This document shows positions 1 through 13,300 of a stretch of 64,000 nt of DNA, piece after piece. Each line of letters starts with the position of its first letter. The stretch's first letter is position 1. A model generated the notes under the pieces. That model was not told where the DNA came from. It worked only from the letters and a program-made list of their open reading frames with translations, and did no database searches. Position numbers and translations under genes: made by a program. This DNA is from Leuctra nigra (lineage: Eukaryota; Arthropoda; Insecta; Plecoptera; Leuctridae): the NCBI GenBank assembly GCA_934045905.1, contig OW203762.1:48633411-48697410 (forward strand). Direction: 5' to 3'.

Positions 1-1311
1 GCGTAGGGGCCAGGATATAACATCTTGCCACAAACTTCGCAAGGAACTAGGGTGCGTGCTATAGAGTCGTCATTATGAGCACTTATCATGTGTTTGGACA
101 AAGATTGTTTGGACAGAAAAGTGGCCTCACAGTGAGTACAGGTGTGCGGAATGCGGTTTCTATGTACTACATAATCTTCATGAATCTTACAATGCTCCTT
201 GCGTTCCAAGGCTGTGGAAAAGATTTCCTCACAAGATTCATGTGAACATTTGAACACAACTGTTTCTTTGTTTATATTTTCAACAGACTTGCCATGAACA
301 TCTTTCCAGTGTACTTCAAGAGATTCCACATCATGCAGCTTTTCCTCACAGAGATAGCAAGAGTAAAGTCGACTGACAACATGTAGATCACAGCTGTGTT
401 TAATATATAACGGTTTGTGCACAAAAGTCTCTCCACAGTTGCAGCGATACGGAGGTTTCCCAGCATGCATTCGCATCATGTGTTCGTACCGCTGCGTCTC
501 GTTATTGTATCCCGCTATTCCACATTCTGGGCAAGAATATTTCTTGTATTTACGCGGACGCCCAATATGAATATGTTGAATATGCCTCTTCATAGAATTT
601 CTCTGATTGAAAGTTTTCTGGCAAATGTCGCAACGGAAACCTTTCGGAGCGTTCATGTGAAGATTACGAATATGATTCCGTACAGTTGCCTTTGTGCGGA
701 ATGCCGATCCACATATATCACAGACGAAGTCTCTGATATTGAAGTGCCGAGTCGAGTGAAGGTTTAGGCGAAAAGCATCGTAAAACGTCCGAGGGCAGAG
801 CGAGCATAGGTACTTCTTGACACGTGTTGAATGGATCATTCGAATATGAAGTTTGACATGCTTGTACCAGTTGCCACAGATAAAGCACAGTTCCTTTTGA
901 TCTGCCTTTTCATGGACTTCTTTCTGGCACTTCTTGGAGGAACTACGGGTAATCACGTCTTTCTTCACTGACTTCACTCTAACACGAGGTTCCTTCTTGA
1001 CTTTGCCTCTATGCTCAAGTCTATTGTGTTTATTCAGTAAAGCTTTGAACAAAAATCCGGTGTGACATCTTTGACACTGGTATGGATGAACGCCGGTGTG
1101 TTGAATCATATGTGTCTCCAACATGGCTGCATTGTTGAATATCTTATCGCACACTTGACACTTGGAAGCCTCCACAGCATGGCTCTTGATGTGTCGCAGT
1201 AACATGGCTTGATGAACATATGAACGCCCACATGTCAAGCACACGTATCTTGAGTTGCGTACTCGCTCAGTAGAGGACAGATCCAGATTCACGGCGGTGA
1301 AATTATCAGAC
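1..1311 (-). CDS. Alternative terminal exon J: at least thirteen C2H2 fingers (3' end off window)
   Basis: Acceptor tatttctttcacag|G TCT at 1312/1311. The frame is open for 436 codons to the window edge with no stop, so the exon is 3'-truncated here. It has twelve complete fingers, including CLTC, CQVC, CQRC, CFIC, CSLC, CDIC twice, CPEC, a CNC finger with one residue between its Cys, CYLC, CSHESC and CTHC. A thirteenth (CEVC) is cut by the edge. It is homologous to exon I. Further terminal exons may lie to the left. Confidence 0.85.
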
Positions 1312-4300
1312 CTGTGAAAGAAATAAAATAGGATGATAATGAAAGTAAATTTTACTTGTAACTTGCCATTATCATTACTGAAGAGTAGGTACTAGGTAGT
1401 AGCTAACCTGAGATATTTCATATCGGTGACAGAATTATATAACATTATTACTTATGGTTTCTCCTCCAAGATCCAATATAGTACATTGTACCTATTATAA
1501 TTATTGTTTGTATAATATGAAGCTATGTATACTCTGCTCTGCATTGCTATTATCACTTCCTAGTATTATGCAGTATTAACGTTGAGTGTTGAATGCCAAT
1601 TCTCAGTAGGCACTTCAACATACTAGTAAAATAACTGGGTAGAAGTTACACTGATGCAAATGTCCAGATGTCGAGCACCAGTGGTTAATTTGGGGGTGGC
1701 CGCGTCCCCTCACTCTTTTTTCAGGCTGGACGCTTATTTTTCACACTTATTTTTCACAGAAGTAAAGTTGGCTTAAAATTGTGTACACATCGCGTAGAAA
1801 GGCACCAAATTTGGTTATGAAATTCAAAATTTTCCCGGGGTTATGCGCCCTGGACCCGCATTGTATTGGGGGGCCCTCCCCCCAAACCCACTATTGTTTT
1901 CGGAAGCAAATATGTTTCCCCTGATATCACCGAGCATCTACCTACTAATTATTTTACAAATTAACCACTGTCGAGCACCACAAATAGCCCAAATCAAAAA
2001 TGACTGAAACATGTGCAGAGAGAGACCATTAAAAATGTCTTCATTACTACATCATAGGCGACTAACTAACAAAAATCTAGTTTCAAAATGATTAGGTAGG
2101 TTAAAGGTACGTTTACAGCTCGGCATTCGTTCGACGTTCGGCGCTCGACATTGAGCCTCCTGATTGGCCAACGCCGAGCGCTGGCGTTCAAGGTCAAATA
2201 TAAACCATGTTCATCTTTCAGCGCTAGTGCTGAGCGTCGAACGCCGATTTCAGTATTTGGAAGTATTCGGCTTTTCCCACTTCGTGACGTCAACACAGCC
2301 GGCAACTGCTTGATAGTCTGTATGCGCTGGCATGTGATTTAGATAGAAATGTCCTACTCCATGACGTCACAGAGTTGGACAAAGCCGAATACTTCCGAGT
2401 ACTGAAATCCCTCGATCGGTTCAACCTTTAGAAGAGAGTATTGTATAGACGTTGGTCAGCAACTATCTAGTTATCTAGTTGGTTGGGCATGTGTGCAAAA
2501 TTTCAGATTGATCGGTGAAACTGTTTATCCTGCGGGCTTATTCTCGAAAAAGTTATCACGTCATAACTCCAAGTTATGATGTCATAAGGAAGTTTGTCCT
2601 ATCTCTCACCATGTTAATATTATGACATTTTTATGATTCATAACTTATGACGTGATAACTTTTTTGAGAATAAGCCCCCTGATCGCCAGAGCATGACTTC
2701 AAAAAAGTTAAGTGCCAAGAGAATGAAAGATTTCAACATTCAACTTACAACATTCGATGCACCAATTGTTTCAAAGCTACGTGAAAATAGACTACGTTGG
2801 TGGGGACATGTACAACGGCGGGAAGAGGAGCACATGTGTCGTAGAGTTTTGAAGCGGGAGGTGCAAGGAAAGAGAAGGAGAGGAAGACCATCTAAGACTC
2901 TAGAGAAGAAAGTTGAGGAGGACATGCGGGAACTAGACCTGTCAGTTGGAGACTGCCAGGATCGAGCCCGCTGGAGGAGATTGTGCCATGTCGCCGACCC
3001 CACCTAGTGGGAAAAGGCTGAAGGAAAAGAAGAGGAGGAGAGTGAAAGATTTTTCACTAAAGTGTAAACTAAAAGTTACTAAAGAGTAAAGATTTTTTTA
3101 CATGATGGTTGTTGTTTTGTTCCCTGAATTAGGAACCCAATTAGAATTAGTATACTAGTTTAACCCTACAAGTGCCAAGGCTAAAAAGTGTCCCTATTTA
3201 GCAAAATTGTGGACATAATTGGGAAAATTAATTTGAAGATGAAATTGTTCAACAATATTGGGATCGGTTTAAATGTTTCAGAAGAGTCTAAAGAATCACA
3301 TGAGTGCATGCATGACATTTAAATTTTTTTCAAAATATCAAATCATTAAAAATATAATTTTTCGTATAAAATTTTATTTCAAATAAAAAAAGATAGTTGC
3401 CATATTATTTGCACAAAATAATCACAAATGACTTGAGGTCAGTTAGGGTACCCAGGTACGCCATTACCCAAGTACAATGGCGGGTACTCGGGTATATATA
3501 TATATTTTTTAGTAGGTAATTATATTTATATTTGAATTTATTTGCATCAGTTTCCACTTAATCACCAGCTGCATTGTTTATAGTTATGTAATTCATATTC
3601 ATATTTCCCAAATCTCAACAATCCCAACCAATACCTAATTGGTTTGTAAATTCATTGTTAGTAATTTTATCAGAATGCTGATGAGTTAAGGGATAGATTA
3701 TTGATGGGGAGGTGGGTGGAGGATTGATGGAGGGGATGCAGGCACGATATACCTTGTTTTCAACCTTCCATTGTATGGACGTTGCGTATCTTGGATAGGG
3801 CGGCAAGCTCAATGCAAAACATTTCAAAGCATTTAAAAACAAACAAAAAATATATATTTATTACCCGGGTAATTAAAGCGGGTACCCGGGTACAAAACAT
3901 TACCCGAATCCGGCCTCTACAAATGCCATCTTTATGAATCCTGTTTCACGGCCTTCTAAAGTGATTTTATCGACTGATCCAGCTCAACAATTGATCCACT
4001 ATTGATCAAATATACAAATCCAACAACAAAATACTCTTGTGCGGCCTTAAATAAAATTTAGGGCCCCAAATTTACGAAGTGTCGAAAAAATCGACAGTGG
4101 CACTTGGAGGGTGCAAGTTATAAAAAAATCTCCATTCACGATCATATTATTGAGGTAGTGAATTAATTATTTTATATATCCATCAAGAAAAGGAATCACT
4201 TAGTATGCTTATAATATCCAATGACAGGTTTTGAGTAAAAAACATTCCTTACTTCCATTTGTCTCATTTTTTGAAGATTCAGGTGGCTTCTTACTTTTCT

Positions 4301-7300
4301 TCCACTGGATACCTCAGATGGATGACGATATAAATAAGTTAATAATACATTTGAAAAGTAATCAATCACCTAATGAAGTGGGGACCTATGTCCAAATTAA
4401 TGTAAATATAAATCAATATAAAATATAATATGTAAAACCTGTATTGTGCTGTTAGCTACAGTATAAAGCTACTAATTGGTTTTATTCTTGGAACAGTTAA
4501 GTTGTAAAGCTCCGTTAGGAAAGATGATTAATACCTACACGTCTGTAATAATCTCAAAAAATTTGGGTTTAAAAATGTATTAACTATATAGGAAATACTC
4601 AATTGCTTGACTGCCTAGTTACTTGTTATATTATATTACTCATGTCTAAGCACCTGCGATCAGGAACACTATCAAGTACTTTTTCAAATTAATTTACAGC
4701 ATTCAATGGAACAATTCTACGCTCTTCTGTGAAGAGGCTGGACAAACTTAGAGAACGAGTCTTTTATAATTAAGATGGAAAATGGCAAAGAAACACACAA
4801 GACCCATAGTAGCAATAATTATTTTCATCTTTATTTATTAATATACAACCAATTACACATACCAAAGACTAAATAACCCATATAAACAAAAAGAAGCAAT
4901 ATTGTGAGCTCTAATAGCACTACTTATGCATATTAAGACGATGTTTGTTGCGATCTCCACTTTGAGCGAATGCGCGACCACAGATGTCACACTGATAGGG
5001 CTTCTCGCCGGTATGTGTGCGGATGTGTGTGCGCAGATGTGACTTCTTGCGGAAGTGTTTGCTGCAGATGGGACACTCCACCGGCATGAGATCGGTATGA
5101 GTCAACAGATGCTCCTTAAGACTGGACTGCAGACGGAATGACTTGTTACACAGCTCGCAAGTGTAGTTCATGAGACCAGTGTGAATGGTCATGTGTTGGC
5201 TGCGAGTGAACGCTTGACTCAACTCTTTGCCGCAGATCTCGCAGGGATACTTGATGCTGCGGTCTCGTTGATGGAAGAACTTCTCGTGCTGGCGGAGCCC
5301 TTGCATCGTGGAGTAGCTCTTGTCGCAGTCATGCTCCTTGCAGCTGTACTCCAGCGTCAAGCTGTGGTGGTCACGCAGATGGTCACGCATGGCCTTGGTG
5401 CTGGGGAAGGTCACATGACACAGATCGCAGGCCGGCAGCTGCTTGGGAACGTTGGTCTGGTGAGTCTTCAGCATGTGTCGCTGCTGACCCGCTCGACTGA
5501 AGAACACTCTGTCGCAGAGCAAGCAAGCATGAGCCCCTTCCTCGATCAAGGGATCCCCGCCGTGGACTTTCTGCTGATGAATAGTGAAGCCTCCCTTGGT
5601 TCCGAAACTCTTGCCACAGTCGCAGTGGAAGCGGAAGCGAGTGTCCTCAGGTTTGGTCTGGTGTGCGTCGGCCATGTGTTGGAGAAGAGTGGCCTTCTGC
5701 TGGAAACAATGTCCGCACTCCGAGCAGCCGTACGGCATGGTGCTACTGTGAGAGGCAGAGTGTTCAGTAAGCAGCTTGTGCTCCAAGAACGAAGCACCGC
5801 ATACGTCGCAGATGAAGTTCTTGACGCCCACATGGCGAGCTACGTGCTGCTTGTACGTCACAGCACTCTCAAACGTCTGCCCGCAAAGCTGGCACAAGTG
5901 TGTCTTAGGTCCGTCGCCATGCACGGTGATCATATGTTCGCTCATCTCGTGCCACGGGAACGACTCGTTGCAGATGGAGCAGAGCGAGCGGTCAGAGGAA
6001 GAAGTTTCGTGGGCAATTTTCTTGTGGTGTTGCAGCTTGCTACTGGTGGAGAAAGATTTCCGACATTCATCACACTTAAAGCATTCCGTGTTGAGCTCAT
6101 GCTCCAACAACAAATGCTTATGCAGTGAAGATTTGAAGATGAAACCCTTCTGGCAGACGTAACACTGGTGTGGATGAACTCCCGTGTGCTGGATCATGTG
6201 TGACTCGAGCATGATTGCGTTCTTGAAGGACTTGCAGCAGAGAGTGCACGAGGCCGGCTCCACGGCATGGGTCTTGGCATGTTGAAGCAAGGTCAGCTTG
6301 CGAGCGAACCGTCTCCCGCAAGTGTTGCAAGCGTACTTGGCCTTGGCGACGGCGCGAGAAGTTGATTTCCATTGCTCATTGCCAGGGGCCGTGTCCCACT
6401 CCTCCTGCAGGGCATCTGCTGGTGGTGTCTTCGTGACAGCCGACATTTTCTTCTTGCTCTTCAGCACTACCACATTGGCAGCAGAGTAAGAGATGCGAGA
6501 ACTTTCGATGGCGTGGTGGCCCATTGGCTCAACCGAGACTGGGGCAATGTACATTTCCTCCTCTAATCTGGAAATGAGATCGAATTGGTCAATCAAGAGC
6601 GGAGTACAATACAGTTCAATTAACGAGCGGAGTTCAATTAACGTATAAAATTTGAAATACAATGGAAGGGTTCTAGGAATTGATGCCCAGAACAAAGTCA
6701 ATTGACCAGTTTATTTCTTATAATTTCAAATACATCAAATATTATCCACATATGTAATATGAATATGACAAACTAGTATTGTACATCATAAATTTAACTT
6801 TAATTCAATGTAATAACTTGTTTCCATCTCTTGAGAATCAAGTGTTATAACTTATATATATTTTACTCTTAAAGCACAAGACATTATACCTCAATTACTT
6901 TATAGTTTTGGAAATAAGATAATGCAGGCAGAAAAGTGGAAATACATATTTATTGGGCATTTTACAATGAAAATAATAGCACAAACCAAGAATGTTAAAA
7001 CGAAATTATTATATTAATTAATTAGATAAATGTGAATAAAGAAGGTCTAAAAGTATGGGCGAAGAGAAACACAAATGAGACTCGTCCATAAAATAGGCAA
7101 TCTAAGTACCTTCTGCAGTCGTATCTGTCTATCTCTGAATGCTGTGGCGGGATTTCTCATGTTGCTTCAAGTACCTCTTCTGAGCGAAACTGAGTCCGCA
7201 GCGAGCGCAAGAGAACGGCTTGGCATCGGAGTGGATAAGTTTGTGTCGAGTCAGATCATTCTTCACTCCAAACCGCTTGGCACAGAACTCGCACTCGTGC

Positions 7301-10300
7301 GCCTTCTCTCCTGTGTGCTTGGTCAGATGCGCCAACAGCTGTTGACGCCAACGGAAGTGTTTGTCGCAGTAGGTGCAGGGATGCGGGAATGAATCTGTGT
7401 GGATCTTGGCGTGGATGTAAAGCGATGCCTTGGACTTAAAGGCCTTGCCACACTCGTGGCAAACAAATGGACGTTCTCCAGTGTGGATACGGCGATGATC
7501 TTCGAGGGCGGCTTTCAGTGCAAAGCTGCGACCACACAAGTCGCAAGCATGTTCCTTGATTCCAGCATGAACATGTCGCAAGTGGTACGACAGCCCACCA
7601 GTGTGTGAAAATGATTTTCCACAGATATGACATGTGAAAGGTTTTTCACCTGTATGAATTCGTTTGTGGGACAGCCATGAGTCCTTCTGAGCAAAGTTCT
7701 TATTACACAACTCACACCGGTAGATTTTCTTATCCTTTTCACTTGTATCGACCACTTCTACCTCAGGAACATCTGCAGACGTGTCATTGTCATCTGCAAT
7801 GGATGGTGTACTGGGAGTACTTGGTGTACTCTTCTCCTCATGGGAAGATATGTGTTTATTAAAACTCGAACTGTGTTTAAATGTTTTGTTACAAACATTG
7901 CACACCATACTAACATATCCTATCTTGCTTTTTCCGGACTGAGGTTTTTTAGCTGCCTGAGGCTTGTGCTTCCTGGAGTGTGCGCCAAGCTGTCTCTTGG
8001 TATTGAAGACTTGACCACATTCCTTGCAAGGAAATGATGCAAGCGGCTTGTAGAGCACATTGGAGGCACATCGAGCTCGATGGAATGAGTCAAATGTTCC
8101 CGGATCACCTGACCTAAAAAACAAAGGCATTGAATTATTAAATTCATACACGACTGCTGAATAATCCAGTTCTTGATCACAGGCAACTTACTTATAAAAA
8201 TGAACTTGTCCACGGATTCAGAATTAACTGCCAATAAGTGTACTCTAAAATGCAGGCAGATGGAAATGGGAGGATAAATGGCATTCAAAACTAACTCCAA
8301 AAGGGCTGTATATTTGCATTTGTTATAAGGCAATATAAGGCAATAAAATATGGCTAAGGTAATTTCAATGAAGAAATAATGTAAGGTACTAATAAATAGG
8401 ATAAAACTTAATGGTAAAAGGGGTTCAATAAATGCACTGATAGCCTTTAAAGTTATTTTAATATCAGCAAGTTCTATTGTTGATATGATGGATTTCCAAG
8501 CTTAACTTGGTATCTTGCTATATGAAACTGCATTTCATATGAGAATTAACCCAACCTTTCCCTGAATTTTGTTATATTTCTGTAACATTTTCTTATTTTG
8601 AAAAAGTACCTACTTGGGTATTTTGTGAACCAAAATGTGACAAAATATTGACCGATTCTAACACATATATATCGTGTCTGAGAATTGTTTCTGGCACAAA
8701 ACCCAATTTAAAGCTATCCGTGTCATTGTGATTCCGAGCGTGACTAACCAGATATTGTTGGTTTGGAACTTCTTCAAAGCAAACAAAGTTCGAATTGTTT
8801 GTTCGGAGCAAACAAAGAAAGGGCTTCTCGCCACAAGTAGATGATCATAATGTTGGCCCATGCGGAACTTCGTGTTGCAGTGTAGATCTTGACGTGACCG
8901 TGCAGTGGGAAGACTCTGGTCACTCGGGTGGCAGAGAAATGGGGGCTCGCCCTTTCACACAGTAGGCAACACGAAATTGACTTAGTCGAAAGCATTAACT
9001 GTCAACGGTCGTCAAAGCAGCAGGTAAAAGTACAGGACAAATTAAGAAAATTTTATTTAGTTTAATTTTTTTTTTTATAATTGTAGGTAGGTAGGTACCT
9101 ACCTATAAGGAGTATGCACGTGATCTGTGATTTTGATTTTTGGCCGCCATGACGGGTAGGCTCAAGCTTGTCGAGAGCTTTATTTTGTCTAAATAGTTTA
9201 AAAGCTATATCTTTAGGGCAACTGACAGTGATATTTGACATTATTCATGTTACAGCTTGTCTGCATTTATGTCAAACATACATTCAGGCATTTATTTAAT
9301 TGATAATCCTCTTAAAATAGACAGTTGTCAGCATGGCCAGCGAAATTTGAAACGTATCTTCTGGAAAATGTAATGTTGGAATCAATCAAAATCCATTATC
9401 ATTGATTGAATAGTCTAACCATTAAATATGAACACTAGGGATAACATTTCACCAAGAAAGCAGACGTAAAAGAGTAGACAAATACTAAAATATACAATTT
9501 AAAAACTGGCTTTCACGTTTGACTTTTGTTTTTTTGGGACTGTCATGGCGAAATTTAGGCGGTTAAGAAGGCCGTGAGCTTTCTCGTGCATACTCCTTAT
9601 TGTCTTGAAAAGTACCTCTAGGTAAAAGAAGTTGTGAATCAACCGATTAATGCAACCACCAAATAGACGATTCCTAAAAGTATCTGGGTGGCTCTGGTTT
9701 CTGAAATAATTCATATGCAGCTTGATTTCCAGATATCAATTGACATGTGTGTAACCCATTGTTGACACACATCAATAGGTAAGTGGAAATCAAACAGCAA
9801 GTGAAATTTTCTTATAAAGCAGAGCAGCTCGGATACTTTTAGGAATCGTCTATTGTGTCAATAATTTGAAGCTGTACTTATTCAAACAAAATATAAACAT
9901 ACTTTAAAATAATAAATATAATTTTAAATGTGCATGAGCGCAATTGAAAACTGAAAATGAATGTAAATATACATACCCCAGAATGTCATTAATCAAAGAT
10001 TTGATTTATCTTACCAAGATCAAAGTGTAGTACGATTTACAAAACGTTTATAATATTGGTTGTGAATATTTAGAACTGATAAAGCAAATTTGGAAATATG
10101 TTCTGAAGGATTCATTCTGTGCTGTGTCTTCACTCCTAGCTAGGAGGCTTTTTATTACAAGTTATAAGTCCACTCCTGGACACGGAAAATGGTCCGCAGT
10201 CAATATTCACTCGACTCCTAGGCTAGTATTTATTATTTATTTAAAGTAATTTTTCGGCCCTAAACTCACACTAGCCATCCGGTCTTTGTGCCAAAAAATT

Positions 10301-13300
10301 ACATTAAAATAAATGTTAAATACTTGCCGTAGTGCCACTTGAACATTGACCGCGGACAAATGTCAGTGTCCAGGACCCTTACCTAATATCGCGAAATGGT
10401 AGGACGGTGCTAGTTAGCACGGTGCTACCCATCTTAATAACCCGTAGTAGCACCGACATTGAACTCAGCACCAACCATCATAGTACCAACATTTTGCAAT
10501 ATTAGGTAAGGGTCCAGAAGTGTACCTCTATCTCTTTTAAGATCATGTGCCTGCATTTCTTATGCACAATCTACGGACCACCAACTCTTCAGCAGTAAAC
10601 ACGCTTGCCATGACAATTGCAGATCTGAACTTTGCCTTGCGAAATAGTGAAATACCGAACTCAATGTTGTACGGAAGATAGCAAATGTCTTCTGTCGATC
10701 AGATCAGAAAGAATGTTTGTTAAGGTCAGTGTGCACCCTGTTTTCATCAGCAAAATAACTGTTTCACAGAATGTCTTATAATTGCTTTATTCAAGAGTTT
10801 ATTATTGATTGATCATCATTTCTGATAAGAAATATTTATAACTTATGAAGTGATTAAATCTGCTGAAAAGGGATTAACATGAATAAAATTAAATTTTGGG
10901 TATTACAAATGCTCTTTATTTGAATCAAGTGACACAAGAAACAACTCTACTAGGCACAACTCTTACTCTATGGCTCAAACGCATGTGATTTCTTAAATAT
11001 CGCTTCTGGGAGTAATGCTTGCGGCACATAACACATTCGAAGGTTTCTGTGCTAGTGTGAATCAAAGTGTGCTTCTTCAGACAGCTTTTAGTACGGAACT
11101 TCTTGGCGCAGATTGAGCAAGAGAAGGGCTTCTCGCCACTGTGCACTCGCAGATGATTGTCGTAATGTTGGCGCATGCGGAACTTCTTTTCGCAGTGTGG
11201 GCACTGGTGTGGGAATGAGTCTGTGTGGAACTTGTAATGCACTCGGAGTGTGCCATTGGAACGGAATGCTTTGCCACACATATGACAGATGAAAGACCTC
11301 TCCTGGGAATGTGTGAAGATGTGTTCGTTTCGCGTGTTGAAAGTAGCGAATGTCCGACCGCAGATATCGCACCCATATTTCTTAATCTGCTCATGGACAT
11401 CATTGACGTGACGCTGCAACTGTTCCACAGTGCGAAACTGTTTCCCACACACGTGGCATGTGAAGGGTTTCTCCCCGGTATGAACCCGCAAGTGGGTCAA
11501 GAACGAGTACTTGGACTTGAGATGATGTTTGCAGACTTCACAGCGGAACCAGTTTTGTCCATCCACAACTACTCGAGCCCGTTCCATGGCTGCCAGTTCC
11601 TCTCCCTCATATGTCTTACGTGCCCGCTTCCTCACTGTACGCGGAACCTCTCCGCTGCCGTGATGTTCCTTGTGTCTCAGCATGTCGTACTTCCGAGTGA
11701 AAGACAAGCCACAATGGATGCATGGGAAGAGTTGCCTTGAACCTGAGGGCGAGTCGGTTTCCAAGGCCATCTCAACTTGCTTGTGCTGACAAAGCACGTG
11801 TTTTTGCATGTCGAATTTCCGCGTGAAGCTCTTGGAGCAAACGTGGCATTGAAACAGACGGGGAAACCGAGGATTCACTTTCCGATTTTCTATCTTGATG
11901 TCGGAGGAAGCTAAAAGTGGCTCACCTTGGGTTAACTCATGGGGTTCTGTCTCAAATGTTTTGTCTTCGTGATGGGCCCACCTGGAATACAAAGTGGCAG
12001 AATGATTATTCTGTAGTCAGAGGCTTGCTATGCATCACGGTGGGGCAGGAAATCCAGGCCAATATCAATCTCAAGTTACAGCAAAATCAGACTGTACTTG
12101 TCTTTTCCAGGATTACACAGCTGAGTAAACGGCAGAAACATTTCGACCTATAAAACTAAGTTACATAATCAACAGAATATATTTTTGGTGACATTAGTCG
12201 AACACAAAATAAGTGATTTTTTCATAAAGAGCAAAAATTCATATTTTTTAAATTAATATAATTGGTATATAAACAGTGTGGTCACATTGTAACAGCTAGG
12301 CAAATTGAAACTTAATAAGCGTGATCTTAGTTTTACTACTTTAGTACCTAGAACAAAAATTTAAATGATAGACAAGTAGGTATAGTATTATGTATCATCA
12401 ATTTGTGTTCATTCAAATTAAAGTTTGTGTATTAGATTAATGATAAACAAATACTTCATAAAAATAAAGTAGAACACTTCACTGCTCTTTCATTTAAAAA
12501 CAGAGGTGCCAAATAAGATTTAATATCATAATCTAATGTCAAAATAAAAATAATTGGTAATCGGGACTAAATTTGCCTTTTTTATACATATTTTCTTATT
12601 CAAAAAACTTTCGATTATAGAAGTAATACTTTGAACAGTAGCAAAGCACAGTGGAAAAATCTTGGACAAACCAAGTATGGGATATTGAGTGATCGAGATA
12701 TGATTCAAGAAAATAAGGAACACAACTGACCTCTGGTGGATTTTGTGGTACTATGTAAATGGCGGCTATCAAGGGCGCATTTGCATAAATATAAATATTT
12801 GATATAGTTGTTTGTTATGGCCAAAAAAGTAAATTTATAGCTAAATATCAATTTCATTTGTTTATTCTTTTTTCACTGTTTTATGGAAACACGAAATGTA
12901 AAAACAAACAAATTAATCTGTGGACCTGATAGTAGCCATCTTGCCAGAAGTGGCTCCATCACATATCACTTATTTGTGGGAATAGAGAGCAGTTTGTTGG
13001 TTGTGAAACTACTGTGTTGAGATGGAAGAAAGGAATTTCCTTTCACCTTTTTGACGAAAACGTTACCCGTCTCGACCAATTAGAGCTAATCACAAAAATG
13101 ACAGACGGCGACAAAAAATGTAGCATCAACCTCAACTTTCTCCGTTCGCCGTTCTTCGTCGGGGTGGGAAATACAGTCTCAACTTTTTACAGCTAGGTGT
13201 GTAGTATTTAATGTTTGTGGATTTTCTGTCACGAAATTATAACATATCATTTAATTCTGAAGGGTCCAGTATTAGTGGCTACGAAGGTCAGTTTAATTAA

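Larger units (their letters stand above)
1312..4829. other. Spacer between terminal exons I and J
   Basis: Intronic/intergenic DNA holding a 292-bp hAT-like element, a palindromic MITE, a non-LTR retrotransposon tail and a CGGGTA-rich element end, each listed separately. An imperfect inverted repeat (GTATTTGGAAGTATTCGGC near 2252 against its complement near 2383) is also present. About 3920-4829 shows nothing recognisable. Confidence 0.6.
8996..10914. other. Spacer between the pseudo-exon and exon G
   Basis: Apart from the three elements listed and one AGGTA motif, AT-rich unique-looking DNA with no coding signal. Confidence 0.5.

Noticed and set aside
5181..6128. 315-codon plus-strand open frame
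   Set aside because: Antisense to the C2H2 frame of exon I. The regular finger repeat on the minus strand creates long open antisense frames; no domain is present.
13014..13196. 60-codon plus-strand frame
   Set aside because: No domain, no splice support and no conservation signal visible.
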